A stretch of DNA of 64,000 nucleotides, from positions 310,001 through 374,000 of the forward strand of contig NZ_CP080421.1 in assembly GCF_019457515.1 (NCBI RefSeq), given 5' to 3'. The notes under the pieces are model-generated. The model did not search any database. It was given only the letters and a program-made list of their open reading frames with translations, and had not been told where the DNA came from. This document shows, piece by piece, positions 55,179 through 63,453 of this stretch. This stretch comes from Shewanella mesophila. GTDB lineage: Bacteria > Pseudomonadota > Gammaproteobacteria > Enterobacterales > Shewanellaceae. The position numbers and the translations under genes were made by a program. Numbering within the stretch: the first letter of the stretch is position 1; each line of letters begins with the position of its first letter.

Positions 55179-55883
55179 ATGAGAACAATTCTATATGCCA
55201 TACTGACAACGTTGTTACTCGTAAGCTATTCAAGTATGGCCAAAGTCACTCATGTGAGTATTAATCAGCAGCAGTTTGTCTTGGGGGCGAATCCTAAGCT
55301 GAAGGTTAATATCGTTACGGAGCGTTCTCACTTAGATAAGTTACAGTTTATTGTCGAGCAACAAAGTGGTAGCGAACGTTTAATGGTGAGTCCAATCAAT
55401 AGTTTTATGCTGTTGCTTGACGGTGTTGAAGATGTCACCGATGCCGATGCGATGTTGATCGTCAAAGAGTATCAAATTAACCAATGGCAAGAGGTTAAGC
55501 GGATGCGCCTGTTTGATGGTGTTGCGGTCACTAAACCAATAGTTAAGCCGTTATCTAATAAAGATAAGTCCGTTAATCTTGCTAAATCTAAAAGTGTCGT
55601 CGCAGCTCAGCCTATTCTGGGTGGCAAGTTAGTAGAAGCCAACTGCCAACTCAACTATGACGGACAGCAGACGCTCTGGCGCATCGCCTCTGTTTATGCA
55701 AAAGAGTGGCACCTGAGTACCTATGGTGCCGTGCTAGCGATTTTTGATGCCAATCCGAACGCCTTTTCTAAAGGAAAGATTAACAATCTTAGGGCAGATG
55801 TTGTACTCGACTGTCCCTCTTTGCCAGTTAAGCAAAGATACCTAGACGCCAAATTTGCCAAACAGACGTTTGATGCAATGTAA
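55179..55883 (+). CDS. Exported FimV/HubP-like N-terminal-domain protein
   Basis: Protein of 234 residues with a signal peptide (about 1-21, LYAILTTLLLVSYSSMA). An N-terminal beta-rich domain is followed by a C-terminal stretch QTLWRIASVYAKEWHLSTYG, then AIFDANPNAFSKGKINNLRA, which closely follows the FimV motif preceding the LysM part (TLWRIA, ML-A-ANP-AF, N-N-LR-G-L). The protein lacks the long acidic cytoplasmic tail and TM helix of FimV/HubP, so it may be a stand-alone periplasmic relative binding peptidoglycan or polar machinery. No operon partner is evident. Confidence 0.7.
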   Translation: MRTILYAILTTLLLVSYSSMAKVTHVSINQQQFVLGANPKLKVNIVTERSHLDKLQFIVEQQSGSERLMVSPINSFMLLLDGVEDVTDADAMLIVKEYQINQWQEVKRMRLFDGVAVTKPIVKPLSNKDKSVNLAKSKSVVAAQPILGGKLVEANCQLNYDGQQTLWRIASVYAKEWHLSTYGAVLAIFDANPNAFSKGKINNLRADVVLDCPSLPVKQRYLDAKFAKQTFDAM

Positions 55884-56144
55884 TCCTGTTGATACTTTTT
55901 AGTTCCATTTAGCTGTGATGATTCACTATAAGTCGATATAGACGGTTCGAAAGTTTGGCGGGAATTCCTTAGTGGCGATGATGGCTTGAGTTCGATACTT
56001 CTTATGCCTAAGGATTTAATACGCCGAGCTTGTATCTATTGTTCGTATCCTGTACTATCCTGCGCCTGAATATTCTATTAACTGCATGTGGTGTCCGACT
56101 TCGGGTTGGAAGAGCGACATGGCCTTTAACTTGAGGTAATCCCA
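55884..56144. other. Intergenic region before rpmE
   Basis: About 260 bases with the rpmE promoter and 5' leader. L31 genes are often autoregulated through their leader; I see a short GAGGT before the ATG but no confirmed structure. Confidence 0.3.
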
Positions 56145-56357
56145 ATGAAAGCAGGCATTCATCCTGATTATGCAGAAATCACTGCAACTTGTACTTGTGG
56201 TAACGTTATCAAAGTAAACTCTACTGCTGGTAAGCCACTTCACTTAGACGTTTGTGGTGCATGTCACCCATTCTACACTGGTACCCAGAAAGTTATGGAT
56301 ACTGGCGGACGTATCGACAAGTTCAACAAGCGTTTCGGTATGCTTGGCAAGAAGTAA
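56145..56357 (+). CDS. rpmE: 50S ribosomal protein L31 (zinc-binding form)
   Basis: Protein of 70 residues. Cys16 and Cys18 (TCTCGN) with Cys37 and Cys40 (VCGACHPFY) are the zinc ligands, so this is the C+ form rather than the zinc-independent YkgM type. [20 protein letters not shown] is the invariant C-terminal half. priA and rpmE are neighbours here as in E. coli. A strong terminator follows directly. Confidence 0.98.
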   Translation: MKAGIHPDYAEITATCTCGNVIKVNSTAGKPLHLDVCGACHPFYTGTQKVMDTGGRIDKFNKRFGMLGKK

Positions 56358-56379
56358 ATATTACTTCTGTAACGAATTT

Positions 56380-56408
56380 AAAAAAGGTGCCTATATGGCG
56401 CCTTTTTT
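56380..56408 (+). terminator. Rho-independent terminator of rpmE
   Basis: AAAAAAGGTGCC and GGCGCCTTTTTT pair over 12 bases (one G-T) around TATAT, ending in a T run, 22 bases past the stop. Confidence 0.92.
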
Positions 56409-56504
56409 GTTGCCTGCGATTTATATCTCTTATGTGTTATAACTTGTTGTATGTTAGTTCAAACAATGTCTTTGGCATTACTTAATCGAGGGATTTGATA
56501 AGCG

Positions 56505-57275
56505 ATGAAAACTATTATCGTGATACTGGTATTGCTGGTACCGTTTGTCGCACGCGCAGGAGAAAGTCTTTGTGTGCCGACCCAGTACGATGAGGTTGTC
56601 CAGTTTGAGAGTGTGCTTGATGGCGATACCATTAAATTAACCGACGACAGAAATATCCGTTTAATCGGCATAGATGCTCCTGAGATTGATCGTAACTATC
56701 CTGAACTATCAGAGCCTTTTGCTAATCAAGCCAGGCAATTTCTTCAACAATATCTTCAGTCTGGACAGAAGCTCAATCTCGCTTTCGATCGCAAGCGCTT
56801 AGATCCTCAAGGTAAGACGCTGGCTTATGTTTATACGGATGACGGCACTCATCTGCAGGAGTTGATGCTCAGCAGTGGTTACGCCAAAGCCCGAGTTTAT
56901 CAAAATGACTATTTTTGGCAGTGTTTGGCGGGGGTTGAACGAGAAGCGCGCAACAATCGTCTCGGTTTATGGCGTTTTCCAGCATACCAACCAATGACAG
57001 TCGATCAAATCACTCGTGAAGATCTTAACCGTTGGCGAGAGGTCAGAGGAGTGGTTACTGGTTTTGAAAGAAAAGGTCAGCATATTTGGCTAATTATTGA
57101 TGAAAAATTTTATGTGGGCATACCTAGAGAAGAATCTGGTAAATTTAGCAACATTTTGAACCTAAACTTGCTTGAAAGCCCCGTAATTGTCCGTGGAGAG
57201 TTGTATTATTCCTACAAAAAGTGGCAGTTGATCAGTTATCATCCCTCACAGATAAGTTTGCAAAATACGCCTTAG
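56505..57275 (+). CDS. Exported staphylococcal nuclease-like (thermonuclease) protein
   Basis: Protein of 256 residues with a signal peptide (about 1-19, ending FVARAG) and an SNase/OB-fold domain. The active-site segments are visible: SVLDGDTIKL (Asp), IRLIGIDAPEID (Arg, calcium-binding Asp) and FDRKRLDPQGKTLAYVYTDDG with Arg and the catalytic-like Lys/Asp pattern; ELMLSSGYAKARVY follows. The C-terminal 90 residues form an extra beta-rich domain (RWREVRGVVTGFERKGQHIW). It may degrade extracellular or periplasmic DNA for nutrient use or biofilm turnover. It is between rpmE and maeB, a single-gene unit. Confidence 0.85.
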   Translation: MKTIIVILVLLVPFVARAGESLCVPTQYDEVVQFESVLDGDTIKLTDDRNIRLIGIDAPEIDRNYPELSEPFANQARQFLQQYLQSGQKLNLAFDRKRLDPQGKTLAYVYTDDGTHLQELMLSSGYAKARVYQNDYFWQCLAGVEREARNNRLGLWRFPAYQPMTVDQITREDLNRWREVRGVVTGFERKGQHIWLIIDEKFYVGIPREESGKFSNILNLNLLESPVIVRGELYYSYKKWQLISYHPSQISLQNTP

Positions 57276-57453
57276 AACGATTTTGATGATAATAAGCTGA
57301 AATTTTCTAATATCTTGTTTAAAAAGTGTCTTGATTCGAGTATCTTAGCCGCTTAACAACCCTGTTCGTTAACAGCTGTATATTTTGTTAACCCACATGG
57401 AAGTTTAGACCTCACTCTAAGATTCATTTGCCGCATTTTGCAGGATTATTAAA

Positions 57454-58701
57454 ATGGCCGATTTCCGTCAACAAGCCCTCGATTACCATGAGTTCCCCAT
57501 TCCAGGTAAAACCGCTGTTAGCCTGACCAAGCCCGCAGAGACCAGTATGGATCTGGCTCTAGCCTACAGTCCTGGCGTTGCAGAGCCGGTGCGTGAAATT
57601 GCCGTTAATCCTGATGACGCATATCGCTATACCGCCAAGGGTAATACGGTGGCAGTGATCTCTAATGGTACTGCGATCCTTGGATTGGGTAACTTAGGTC
57701 CACTAGCGTCTAAACCCGTTATGGAAGGTAAGGCGCTGCTATTCAAGCATTTTGCTAATATCGATGCGACAGATATCGAGATCAAACACCGCACGACCGA
57801 AGAGTTTATCAATACCGTTGAGGCGATTGCAGACACCTTTGGCGGCATTAACCTAGAAGATATTAAAGCGCCAGAATGCTTTGAAATTGAAAAGGCGCTG
57901 ATTGAGCGTTGTAATGTGCCTGTATTCCATGATGACCAACATGGTACCGCTATCGTTACTGCGGCAGGGATGATCAATGCGATCGAGATTCAAGGTAAGA
58001 AGCTAGATGAAGCCGTATTTGTTTGTATGGGCGCTGGCGCGGCTGCCATTGCCTGTATGACTATGTTGGTGAAGTGCGGTGTGCAGCGTGAAAATGTTTA
58101 TATGCTAGATCGCAAAGGTGTTATTCATACCCGCCGCGAAGATATCAATGAATATAAGGCATTGTTTGCCAACAATACCGATAAGCGTACCTTACAGGAC
58201 GTGATTAAAGGCGCCGATGCATTTTTAGGCTTGTCTGGTCCAGATGTATTAACTGCCGAAGATGTTAAATTAATGGCTGATAAGCCTGTTATTTTTGCTT
58301 GTTCTAATCCTGATCCAGAAATTAAGCCTGAATTGGCTCATGATGTACGCAAAGATTTGATCATGGGCACGGGTCGTAGCGATTATCCAAACCAAGTGAA
58401 TAATGTGCTGTGTTTCCCATTTATTTTCCGTGGAGCCTTAGATGTGCGCGCGGCCAAGATTAATGATGAGATGAAAATTGCTGCGGTTCACGCAATTGCA
58501 TCATTAGCCAAAGAGCCTGTACCAGCAGAAGTGCTAGCCGCTTATCCTGATGTGTCAGAGCTTAAGTTTGGCCCTGATTATGTCATTCCTAAGCCTATGG
58601 ATAGCCGCTTATTATCAAACGTTGCTAAAGCTGTGGCACAAGCGGCGATTGATTCAGGCGTCGCTGCGATAACCACTTTGCCTGAGCATTACATGGCGTA
58701 A
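57454..58701 (+). CDS. maeB: Malic enzyme (short MaeB type)
   Basis: Protein of 415 residues. It decarboxylates malate to pyruvate. Motifs: LAYSPGVAEPVREI and LGLGNLGPLASKPVMEGKA, the catalytic Lys/Asp segment VFHDDQHGTAIVTAAG, and the dinucleotide motif CMGAGAAAIACMTM. The family in enterobacteria (MaeB, about 759 residues) carries an extra phosphotransacetylase-like domain that is absent here, so this is the short, bacterial NAD/NADP form; cofactor preference cannot be read. A perfect terminator follows. Confidence 0.94.
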   Translation: MADFRQQALDYHEFPIPGKTAVSLTKPAETSMDLALAYSPGVAEPVREIAVNPDDAYRYTAKGNTVAVISNGTAILGLGNLGPLASKPVMEGKALLFKHFANIDATDIEIKHRTTEEFINTVEAIADTFGGINLEDIKAPECFEIEKALIERCNVPVFHDDQHGTAIVTAAGMINAIEIQGKKLDEAVFVCMGAGAAAIACMTMLVKCGVQRENVYMLDRKGVIHTRREDINEYKALFANNTDKRTLQDVIKGADAFLGLSGPDVLTAEDVKLMADKPVIFACSNPDPEIKPELAHDVRKDLIMGTGRSDYPNQVNNVLCFPFIFRGALDVRAAKINDEMKIAAVHAIASLAKEPVPAEVLAAYPDVSELKFGPDYVIPKPMDSRLLSNVAKAVAQAAIDSGVAAITTLPEHYMA

Positions 58702-58716
58702 TGGCTAGCGAGTAAT

Positions 58717-58742
58717 AAAAAAGGGCCTAAGGGCCCTTTTTT
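58717..58742 (+). terminator. Rho-independent terminator of maeB
   Basis: AAAAAAGGGCC / GGCCCTTTTTT form an 11-bp stem with loop TAAG, 15 bases past the stop codon. Confidence 0.95.
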
Positions 58743-58835
58743 ATTGTGAAAAATAGTGTTTATTTGTATGTTGTTTACTGCACTAGCAGAATAATTCTGC
58801 CAGCTAGAATAATAATAATCCTGCAGGAAGCGGAA

Positions 58836-60746
58836 ATGAAAATCACTGAAATACTGACCAAAAAATTAACCGCTTTCTGGCTACTATCCTTAGCTGCTGT
58901 AGCGTTTATCTTTTTACTTACCGCTTTGGTCAGTTTTGTTCAGCTAACCTACAAGTTTCAACAACGCCAGATGTCGGAATTTGAGTCGATGCTGTTGCAG
59001 CATCAACAACAGCATCAGTTAAAACACTTCGATATCTGGTTACCACCAATCTTATCGGCTTACAACGCCCAGCATTTTTTGTTAACTCGCAATGGCGAAG
59101 TCGTCTATCAGTACGACAATCCAAATAGCGAAACGAGTTTAGTTCATTACGATCGTGTCTTGAGTGAACCTCTGGCACTCACCTTCCATATCAGTTTGCC
59201 ACAGCCCTTTGTGCTTAATAATGTGAGTTGGCACGGCGCGCTGATTTTTCTATTTGGTGTGGTCGTTATCTGGCTATTTGTGCGCTGGGGTCATGCCTGG
59301 TTAGCAGAGCAGCTTGAAGGGGTCGAAGATCTTGCTAAGCGAAGTCATCTTATTTTGTCTGGCGATTATGATAAAGCGTTAGCAGAGAGCGGTCACGGTC
59401 GACCGCGCTTGATTAATCGCGCATTGACACAATTACTGCTCGAACTTGAGGATGCCCAGAAGCAACGAGCCCGCTTCGATCAGTTTATTCGTTCTAATAC
59501 TTTTCTTGATCCTGAGACTGGGATTGGTAACCGTTTATTTTTAAAGAATAGACTCGATGCCTTAAGTAATAACGAGGGTATGATGGCACCCGGTGTGTTG
59601 CTGCTGTTGGAGATGGAAGATCTTGATCTGCTGCAGCAAGAGCTCGGTGAAGAGGCTATCCATGAACTGCTTAGCCAAACGATCAGTGGTATCAGCCAGT
59701 TGCTCGATACTCAAGCCAACAGCATATTCTCTCGTCGCTCCTATAATCAGTTCGCGATTGTGGTGCCGCAAATATCCTTGGCGGATGTTGAAAAGCTTGC
59801 CGCCAAGTTATTAAAGGTCTGTTTAGCTCAACCTCTCGATGGGGTTAATAATCGAGATGATTTTTTTCATATCGGCCTTGCTTACTTCAAGGTGGGTGAA
59901 AGTAAAGAGCAGCTGCTTGAGGAAGCAGAGATGGCGCTGAGAGCCGCACAGTTCCAAGGCAGCAGTAGTTGGTTTATGTACGATAAAGGTGCTGTCGATG
60001 AGGAGTTTGCGCGGGGAACCGTGCGTTGGCGTAGCTTTCTTGAATATGCCTTGGTGAATAAGAGAGTCGTTGCCTTTTCTCAGCCAGTAATGGATAGCGA
60101 TGGCCTTGAGCATCACAAAGAGATCTCCTGCCGACTTAGGGATAGCAGCGGTGGTTTAGTGCGGGCGACCCTGTTTCTTCCTATGGCAATAAAGTGTGGT
60201 TTGACACCGCAGATAGAGCGTCAAGTCATCGAAACTGTGTTGTTTGATCTATTAGGGAGTAATCCTACTGATGACGCAAAATACAGTGTCAACTTGAGTT
60301 TAGATACTTTAAGTAGCCGCGCGTTTATTCGTTGGTTAAAAACGACTTTACTCGAATATCGTCACCTTACTTCGCAATTAATTTTTGAGCTGAATGAAGA
60401 TATCTTGGTGAATAACATGGATAAACTGAAGCCTCATCTGGATATGATCAGTAAGATGGGGGCAAGTCTGTGTGTCGATCGTGTGGGTCAACAAGTGGTG
60501 AGTATGGAATATATTCAAGCCTGCAAAATCGATATCATTAAGCTGCATCGTTCAATCGTGAGACAGATTCATCTACGTCAGGAAAATCAACTGTTTGTAA
60601 GAAGTATTATCGGTGGATTATATCGCTCCGAGGTACAGTTTTTTGCCGAAGGGATTGAGTCATTTGAAGAGTGGCAAACATTGAAAATTTTAGGGGTGAG
60701 CGCAGGCCAAGGCAGTCTGTTTAGCGAGCCGATGGAAGAAGTTTAA
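58836..60746 (+). CDS. csrD: CsrD/MshH-like degenerate GGDEF-EAL regulator
   Basis: Protein of about 636 residues from the ATG at 58836, after AGGAAGCGGAA; a frame from 58746 would start in the terminator. Two membrane helices (about 17-40 and 130-150) flank a periplasmic part, followed by a HAMP-like linker, a GGDEF-like domain where the signature reads RRSYNQF (about residue 300) and an EAL-like domain with FELNEDIL (about 515). Both signatures have lost catalytic residues. In E. coli CsrD promotes RNase E decay of CsrB/CsrC RNAs. In Vibrio and Shewanella the gene (mshH) heads the msh cluster. Confidence 0.92.
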   Translation: MKITEILTKKLTAFWLLSLAAVAFIFLLTALVSFVQLTYKFQQRQMSEFESMLLQHQQQHQLKHFDIWLPPILSAYNAQHFLLTRNGEVVYQYDNPNSETSLVHYDRVLSEPLALTFHISLPQPFVLNNVSWHGALIFLFGVVVIWLFVRWGHAWLAEQLEGVEDLAKRSHLILSGDYDKALAESGHGRPRLINRALTQLLLELEDAQKQRARFDQFIRSNTFLDPETGIGNRLFLKNRLDALSNNEGMMAPGVLLLLEMEDLDLLQQELGEEAIHELLSQTISGISQLLDTQANSIFSRRSYNQFAIVVPQISLADVEKLAAKLLKVCLAQPLDGVNNRDDFFHIGLAYFKVGESKEQLLEEAEMALRAAQFQGSSSWFMYDKGAVDEEFARGTVRWRSFLEYALVNKRVVAFSQPVMDSDGLEHHKEISCRLRDSSGGLVRATLFLPMAIKCGLTPQIERQVIETVLFDLLGSNPTDDAKYSVNLSLDTLSSRAFIRWLKTTLLEYRHLTSQLIFELNEDILVNNMDKLKPHLDMISKMGASLCVDRVGQQVVSMEYIQACKIDIIKLHRSIVRQIHLRQENQLFVRSIIGGLYRSEVQFFAEGIESFEEWQTLKILGVSAGQGSLFSEPMEEV

Positions 60747-60993
60747 TCTCGTTATTGTTCTGTTGTTATTGAGGCTGGCTTGTTGTTTTTTGGTTGCTAC
60801 TTCACGGTTAAAGCAACCTATCTCATTGATATTGGTTTTTTTCTATAAAATTAACAGATTAGAAGCTACAATAACGATAGTTTTTTGACGCTTGATCGCT
60901 CATGAGTTTGTACAGCTGTTGTACGTGAGTCTTTTTAGTGCGCAATTTGGGATTCTCAACGTCGCTTGAGCATTGGATAACGGACAAGCCTTG

Positions 60994-61872
60994 ATGGAAA
61001 ATAATCTTTTGAGTAAGTTTGCCTTTTGGCAAAAGAAACACAATAGAGTCGACTTAGGCGTTTATATCAACACCAATGGGATGACCGTCTATCAGGAAGA
61101 TCTCCCTTTGCGTCAAATTCCGCTGACGAAACAAGACTGGCGCGGCGCTTTTCAAAACTTGGTCGCGCAAGTTCCTGGTGCCCATCTCCAGATCGTATTA
61201 AGCGCCGACTATTATCAGTTGCTGGTTGTCGATAAACCCGCGGTCGACGACGAAGAGATAGGCCAAGCGCTGCAATGGTCGATTAAGGATATGGTGTCGA
61301 AACCTATTGCTGAGCTGCATCTCGACTACTTTGAGTCTCCCCAATCTAACAATAATAAATTAACCGTTGTTGTGGTCGACCGACAAATGATGAGCGACCT
61401 TGCTCTGGCAGCGCAGCAATGTGATGTGGCGATTGCGGGGATCAGTATTGAGGAGATGGCCATTAGCAACCTATCTGAGAATGAAAACCTTGCTAAGCTC
61501 GTCTTATCTCACGAGCCAAATCACGAACTGAAATTGACTGTGATTAAGCAGGGCAAGCTTTATATGCAGCGAAGTGTCAGAGGGTTTAATCAGATTGATG
61601 TGGTTAGCGCCGACGATTTACGCCTAGGCATCGCCGATAACCTGAGTCTAGAACTGCAACGTTCAATGGATTACTTTGAAAGCCAGTTACGTCAAGCGCC
61701 AGTTGCTTCAATAGAGTTACTGATGGATGGAGCGAAAGAGGAGTTAGCTCGTTTGTTATCGGCAAATTTCGATCAACAAGTTAATATAATTCAGTGCACG
61801 GGCGTCGCCGATAAATTTGCTGAACTTGCTTTTGCTGAGTTTAACCATGATCGTCAACAGGAGGTGGCTTAG
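60994..61872 (+). CDS. mshI: MshI, PilM-like pilus biogenesis protein
   Basis: Protein of about 292 residues from the ATG at 60994 (GGA nine bases upstream); a TTG at 60973 is an alternative. It is an actin-like ATPase-fold assembly protein of MSHA pili, relating to PilM by layout: RVDLGVYINTNGMTVYQ, WSIKDMVSKPIAELHLDYF, and SLELQRSMDYFESQLRQAPV near the C-terminus. It is the cytoplasmic partner of the membrane proteins encoded next. The gene starts about 250 bases after csrD, so a promoter could lie between. Confidence 0.85.
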   Translation: MENNLLSKFAFWQKKHNRVDLGVYINTNGMTVYQEDLPLRQIPLTKQDWRGAFQNLVAQVPGAHLQIVLSADYYQLLVVDKPAVDDEEIGQALQWSIKDMVSKPIAELHLDYFESPQSNNNKLTVVVVDRQMMSDLALAAQQCDVAIAGISIEEMAISNLSENENLAKLVLSHEPNHELKLTVIKQGKLYMQRSVRGFNQIDVVSADDLRLGIADNLSLELQRSMDYFESQLRQAPVASIELLMDGAKEELARLLSANFDQQVNIIQCTGVADKFAELAFAEFNHDRQQEVA

Positions 61873-62478
61873 ATGACGCCTAAACTGCGGGTTAACCTGT
61901 TTAACCAATCCCTACTTCCTCCGAAACTAAGAGTATCCTTTGTAAAGCTAACTCAGCTGACATTGGGTCTTGTCGTGTTGCTGCTGATAGCCAATCTTAT
62001 TAGTTATCTTAGCGTGGCCGATTTAACCCAGCAAAAATCAACCTTGTTACAGCAAAAAACGAGTTACGATCAGCAAAAGTCGCAACTTGAAATAGATATT
62101 GCAGCCAGAGCGGCTTCACCCGCTCTAGTGGCCGAAGTCGATCTGATGGCACAACAGCTGGAGGTGAAGCGGAGACTGTTAGGTGAACTGGGCAATGTTC
62201 AGGCGCTGACGAGCCGGGGATACTCTTCATTATTGACGGATTTAGCAAGGGTTGCAGACAGTTCCATCTGGTTGAGGCGTATTCATGTGATTGAAGATCA
62301 ATTTGAATTTGAAGGTTACAGTAGGGCTCCGTTAAATGTGCCACAGTGGGTCGAGCGTCTGAAGCAAGTAGACACTCTAAAAGGTCAAGCGTTCAGCACG
62401 TTAACAATGAGCCGTGGAGAGGGTGAGCCCTTGTCTTTCATACTGCGTAGCCGTGTGGTGGAGGAATCGACTCAATGA
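61873..62478 (+). CDS. PilN-like MSHA biogenesis protein
   Basis: Protein of 201 residues directly abutting mshI. The N-terminal cytoplasmic motif PKLRVNLFNQSLLPPKLRVS matches the PilN signature (INLLP-like) that binds PilM. One membrane helix follows (about 33-54, LTLGLVVLLLIANLISYLSV), then a coiled coil and a periplasmic ferredoxin-like domain. In some msh annotations this is part of mshI2 or mshJ. It overlaps the next gene by four bases. Confidence 0.82.
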   Translation: MTPKLRVNLFNQSLLPPKLRVSFVKLTQLTLGLVVLLLIANLISYLSVADLTQQKSTLLQQKTSYDQQKSQLEIDIAARAASPALVAEVDLMAQQLEVKRRLLGELGNVQALTSRGYSSLLTDLARVADSSIWLRRIHVIEDQFEFEGYSRAPLNVPQWVERLKQVDTLKGQAFSTLTMSRGEGEPLSFILRSRVVEESTQ

Positions 62479-63131
62479 AGGCTAAATTCGATCAACTAGC
62501 AGAAAGATTTGATCTGCTTTCACAGCGTGAACGGGTGATGGTAGCTTTAGCCGTGATCATTGTCTTAGGCATGTTGCTCTATTTACCTATAGAGTCACAG
62601 CTACTCGAGCGTAGCGATCTGCAGCGCACCGTAAAATCATTGACCTCTGAGAATGCCATTTCAGTTCAACAAATTGCACTGTATCAAGAACGATTAGCAC
62701 AAGACCCTGACGAAGATTACCGACAGCGCCAGATAACTCTGAGTCAGCAAACTGCTGCGGTCGACCAGGAGCTCTCCTTCCAAATGGTTGATATGGTTCC
62801 TGCTGAACACATGCCCGCCATGCTGAGTGAATTATTAGGTCGGGTGAAAGGGGTTAAATTGTTGGCGTTCGATACCGTCGAGCCTAAGCCTCTGTTGGCC
62901 GTCGGTGATGAAAACAAGTTGAACCTGTATAGCCACGGAATAAAACTCGCGTTAGAGGGAGACTATTTCTCGACACTGGGTTTTGTACAGGCTGTGGAAA
63001 ATATGCCAAATAAACTTTATTGGAAACAGTTAGATTATTCAGTAGCCGAATACCCCAAGGCAAGCGTGGTATTGGAACTATATACCTTAAGTATCAATAA
63101 GGATTTTATCAGTGTTGCGAATCAAGGTTAA
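62475..63131 (+). CDS. mshJ: MshJ, PilO-like MSHA biogenesis protein
   Basis: Protein of 218 residues with a short cytoplasmic head, one membrane helix (about 22-40, MVALAVIIVLGMLLYLPIE), a coiled coil and a periplasmic PilO-like domain (ALEGDYFSTLGFVQAVENMP). Together with the PilN-like protein it forms the inner-membrane alignment complex. The start overlaps the previous gene and the end overlaps mshK by 20 bases. Confidence 0.85.
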   Translation: MKAKFDQLAERFDLLSQRERVMVALAVIIVLGMLLYLPIESQLLERSDLQRTVKSLTSENAISVQQIALYQERLAQDPDEDYRQRQITLSQQTAAVDQELSFQMVDMVPAEHMPAMLSELLGRVKGVKLLAFDTVEPKPLLAVGDENKLNLYSHGIKLALEGDYFSTLGFVQAVENMPNKLYWKQLDYSVAEYPKASVVLELYTLSINKDFISVANQG

Positions 63132-63453
63132 CCCTCTGTCAGCACTGGCGTGTATGGTGCTATTTATGACTAGTTGTTTTGTCCAATCCGAGTCGCTTAG
63201 AGACCCAACGCGGCCTGGCGTCGGCAGTGTTTCTCTATCGACAAATCAGCAAGGTACTGCAGAAAAACTTAAATTAAACAGTGTATTGATATCCGGTGGC
63301 AATGCTACGGCTATTTTTAACAACAAGATCTATACCATAGGTGATTCGGTTCAAGGTGTAAAAATCGTGCGTATAAATAACCAAGGTGTTTGGCTCTCTG
63401 ATGGCCGCCAGTTTGCTTTATACCCAGCCGTAACAGAGACGAAGGGACAATAA
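63112..63453 (+). CDS. mshK: MshK, PilP-like MSHA biogenesis protein
   Basis: Protein of 113 residues starting with GTG, eight bases after AAGGA. It has a signal sequence (about 1-24; a Cys in MTSCFVQSES could also be a lipobox), then LRDPTRPGV, the usual PilP/MshK motif, and a compact beta domain (NGGNATAIFNNKIYTIGDSV in part). It is thought to link the inner-membrane PilNO-like complex with the secretin MshL. It overlaps mshJ, and mshL begins directly after the stop. Confidence 0.85.
   Translation: MLRIKVNPLSALACMVLFMTSCFVQSESLRDPTRPGVGSVSLSTNQQGTAEKLKLNSVLISGGNATAIFNNKIYTIGDSVQGVKIVRINNQGVWLSDGRQFALYPAVTETKGQ

Noticed and set aside
58746..58835. Upstream extension of csrD by 30 codons
   Set aside because: It begins next to the maeB terminator, lacks a ribosome binding site and is unlike the family; the ATG at 58836 follows AGGAAGCGGAA.
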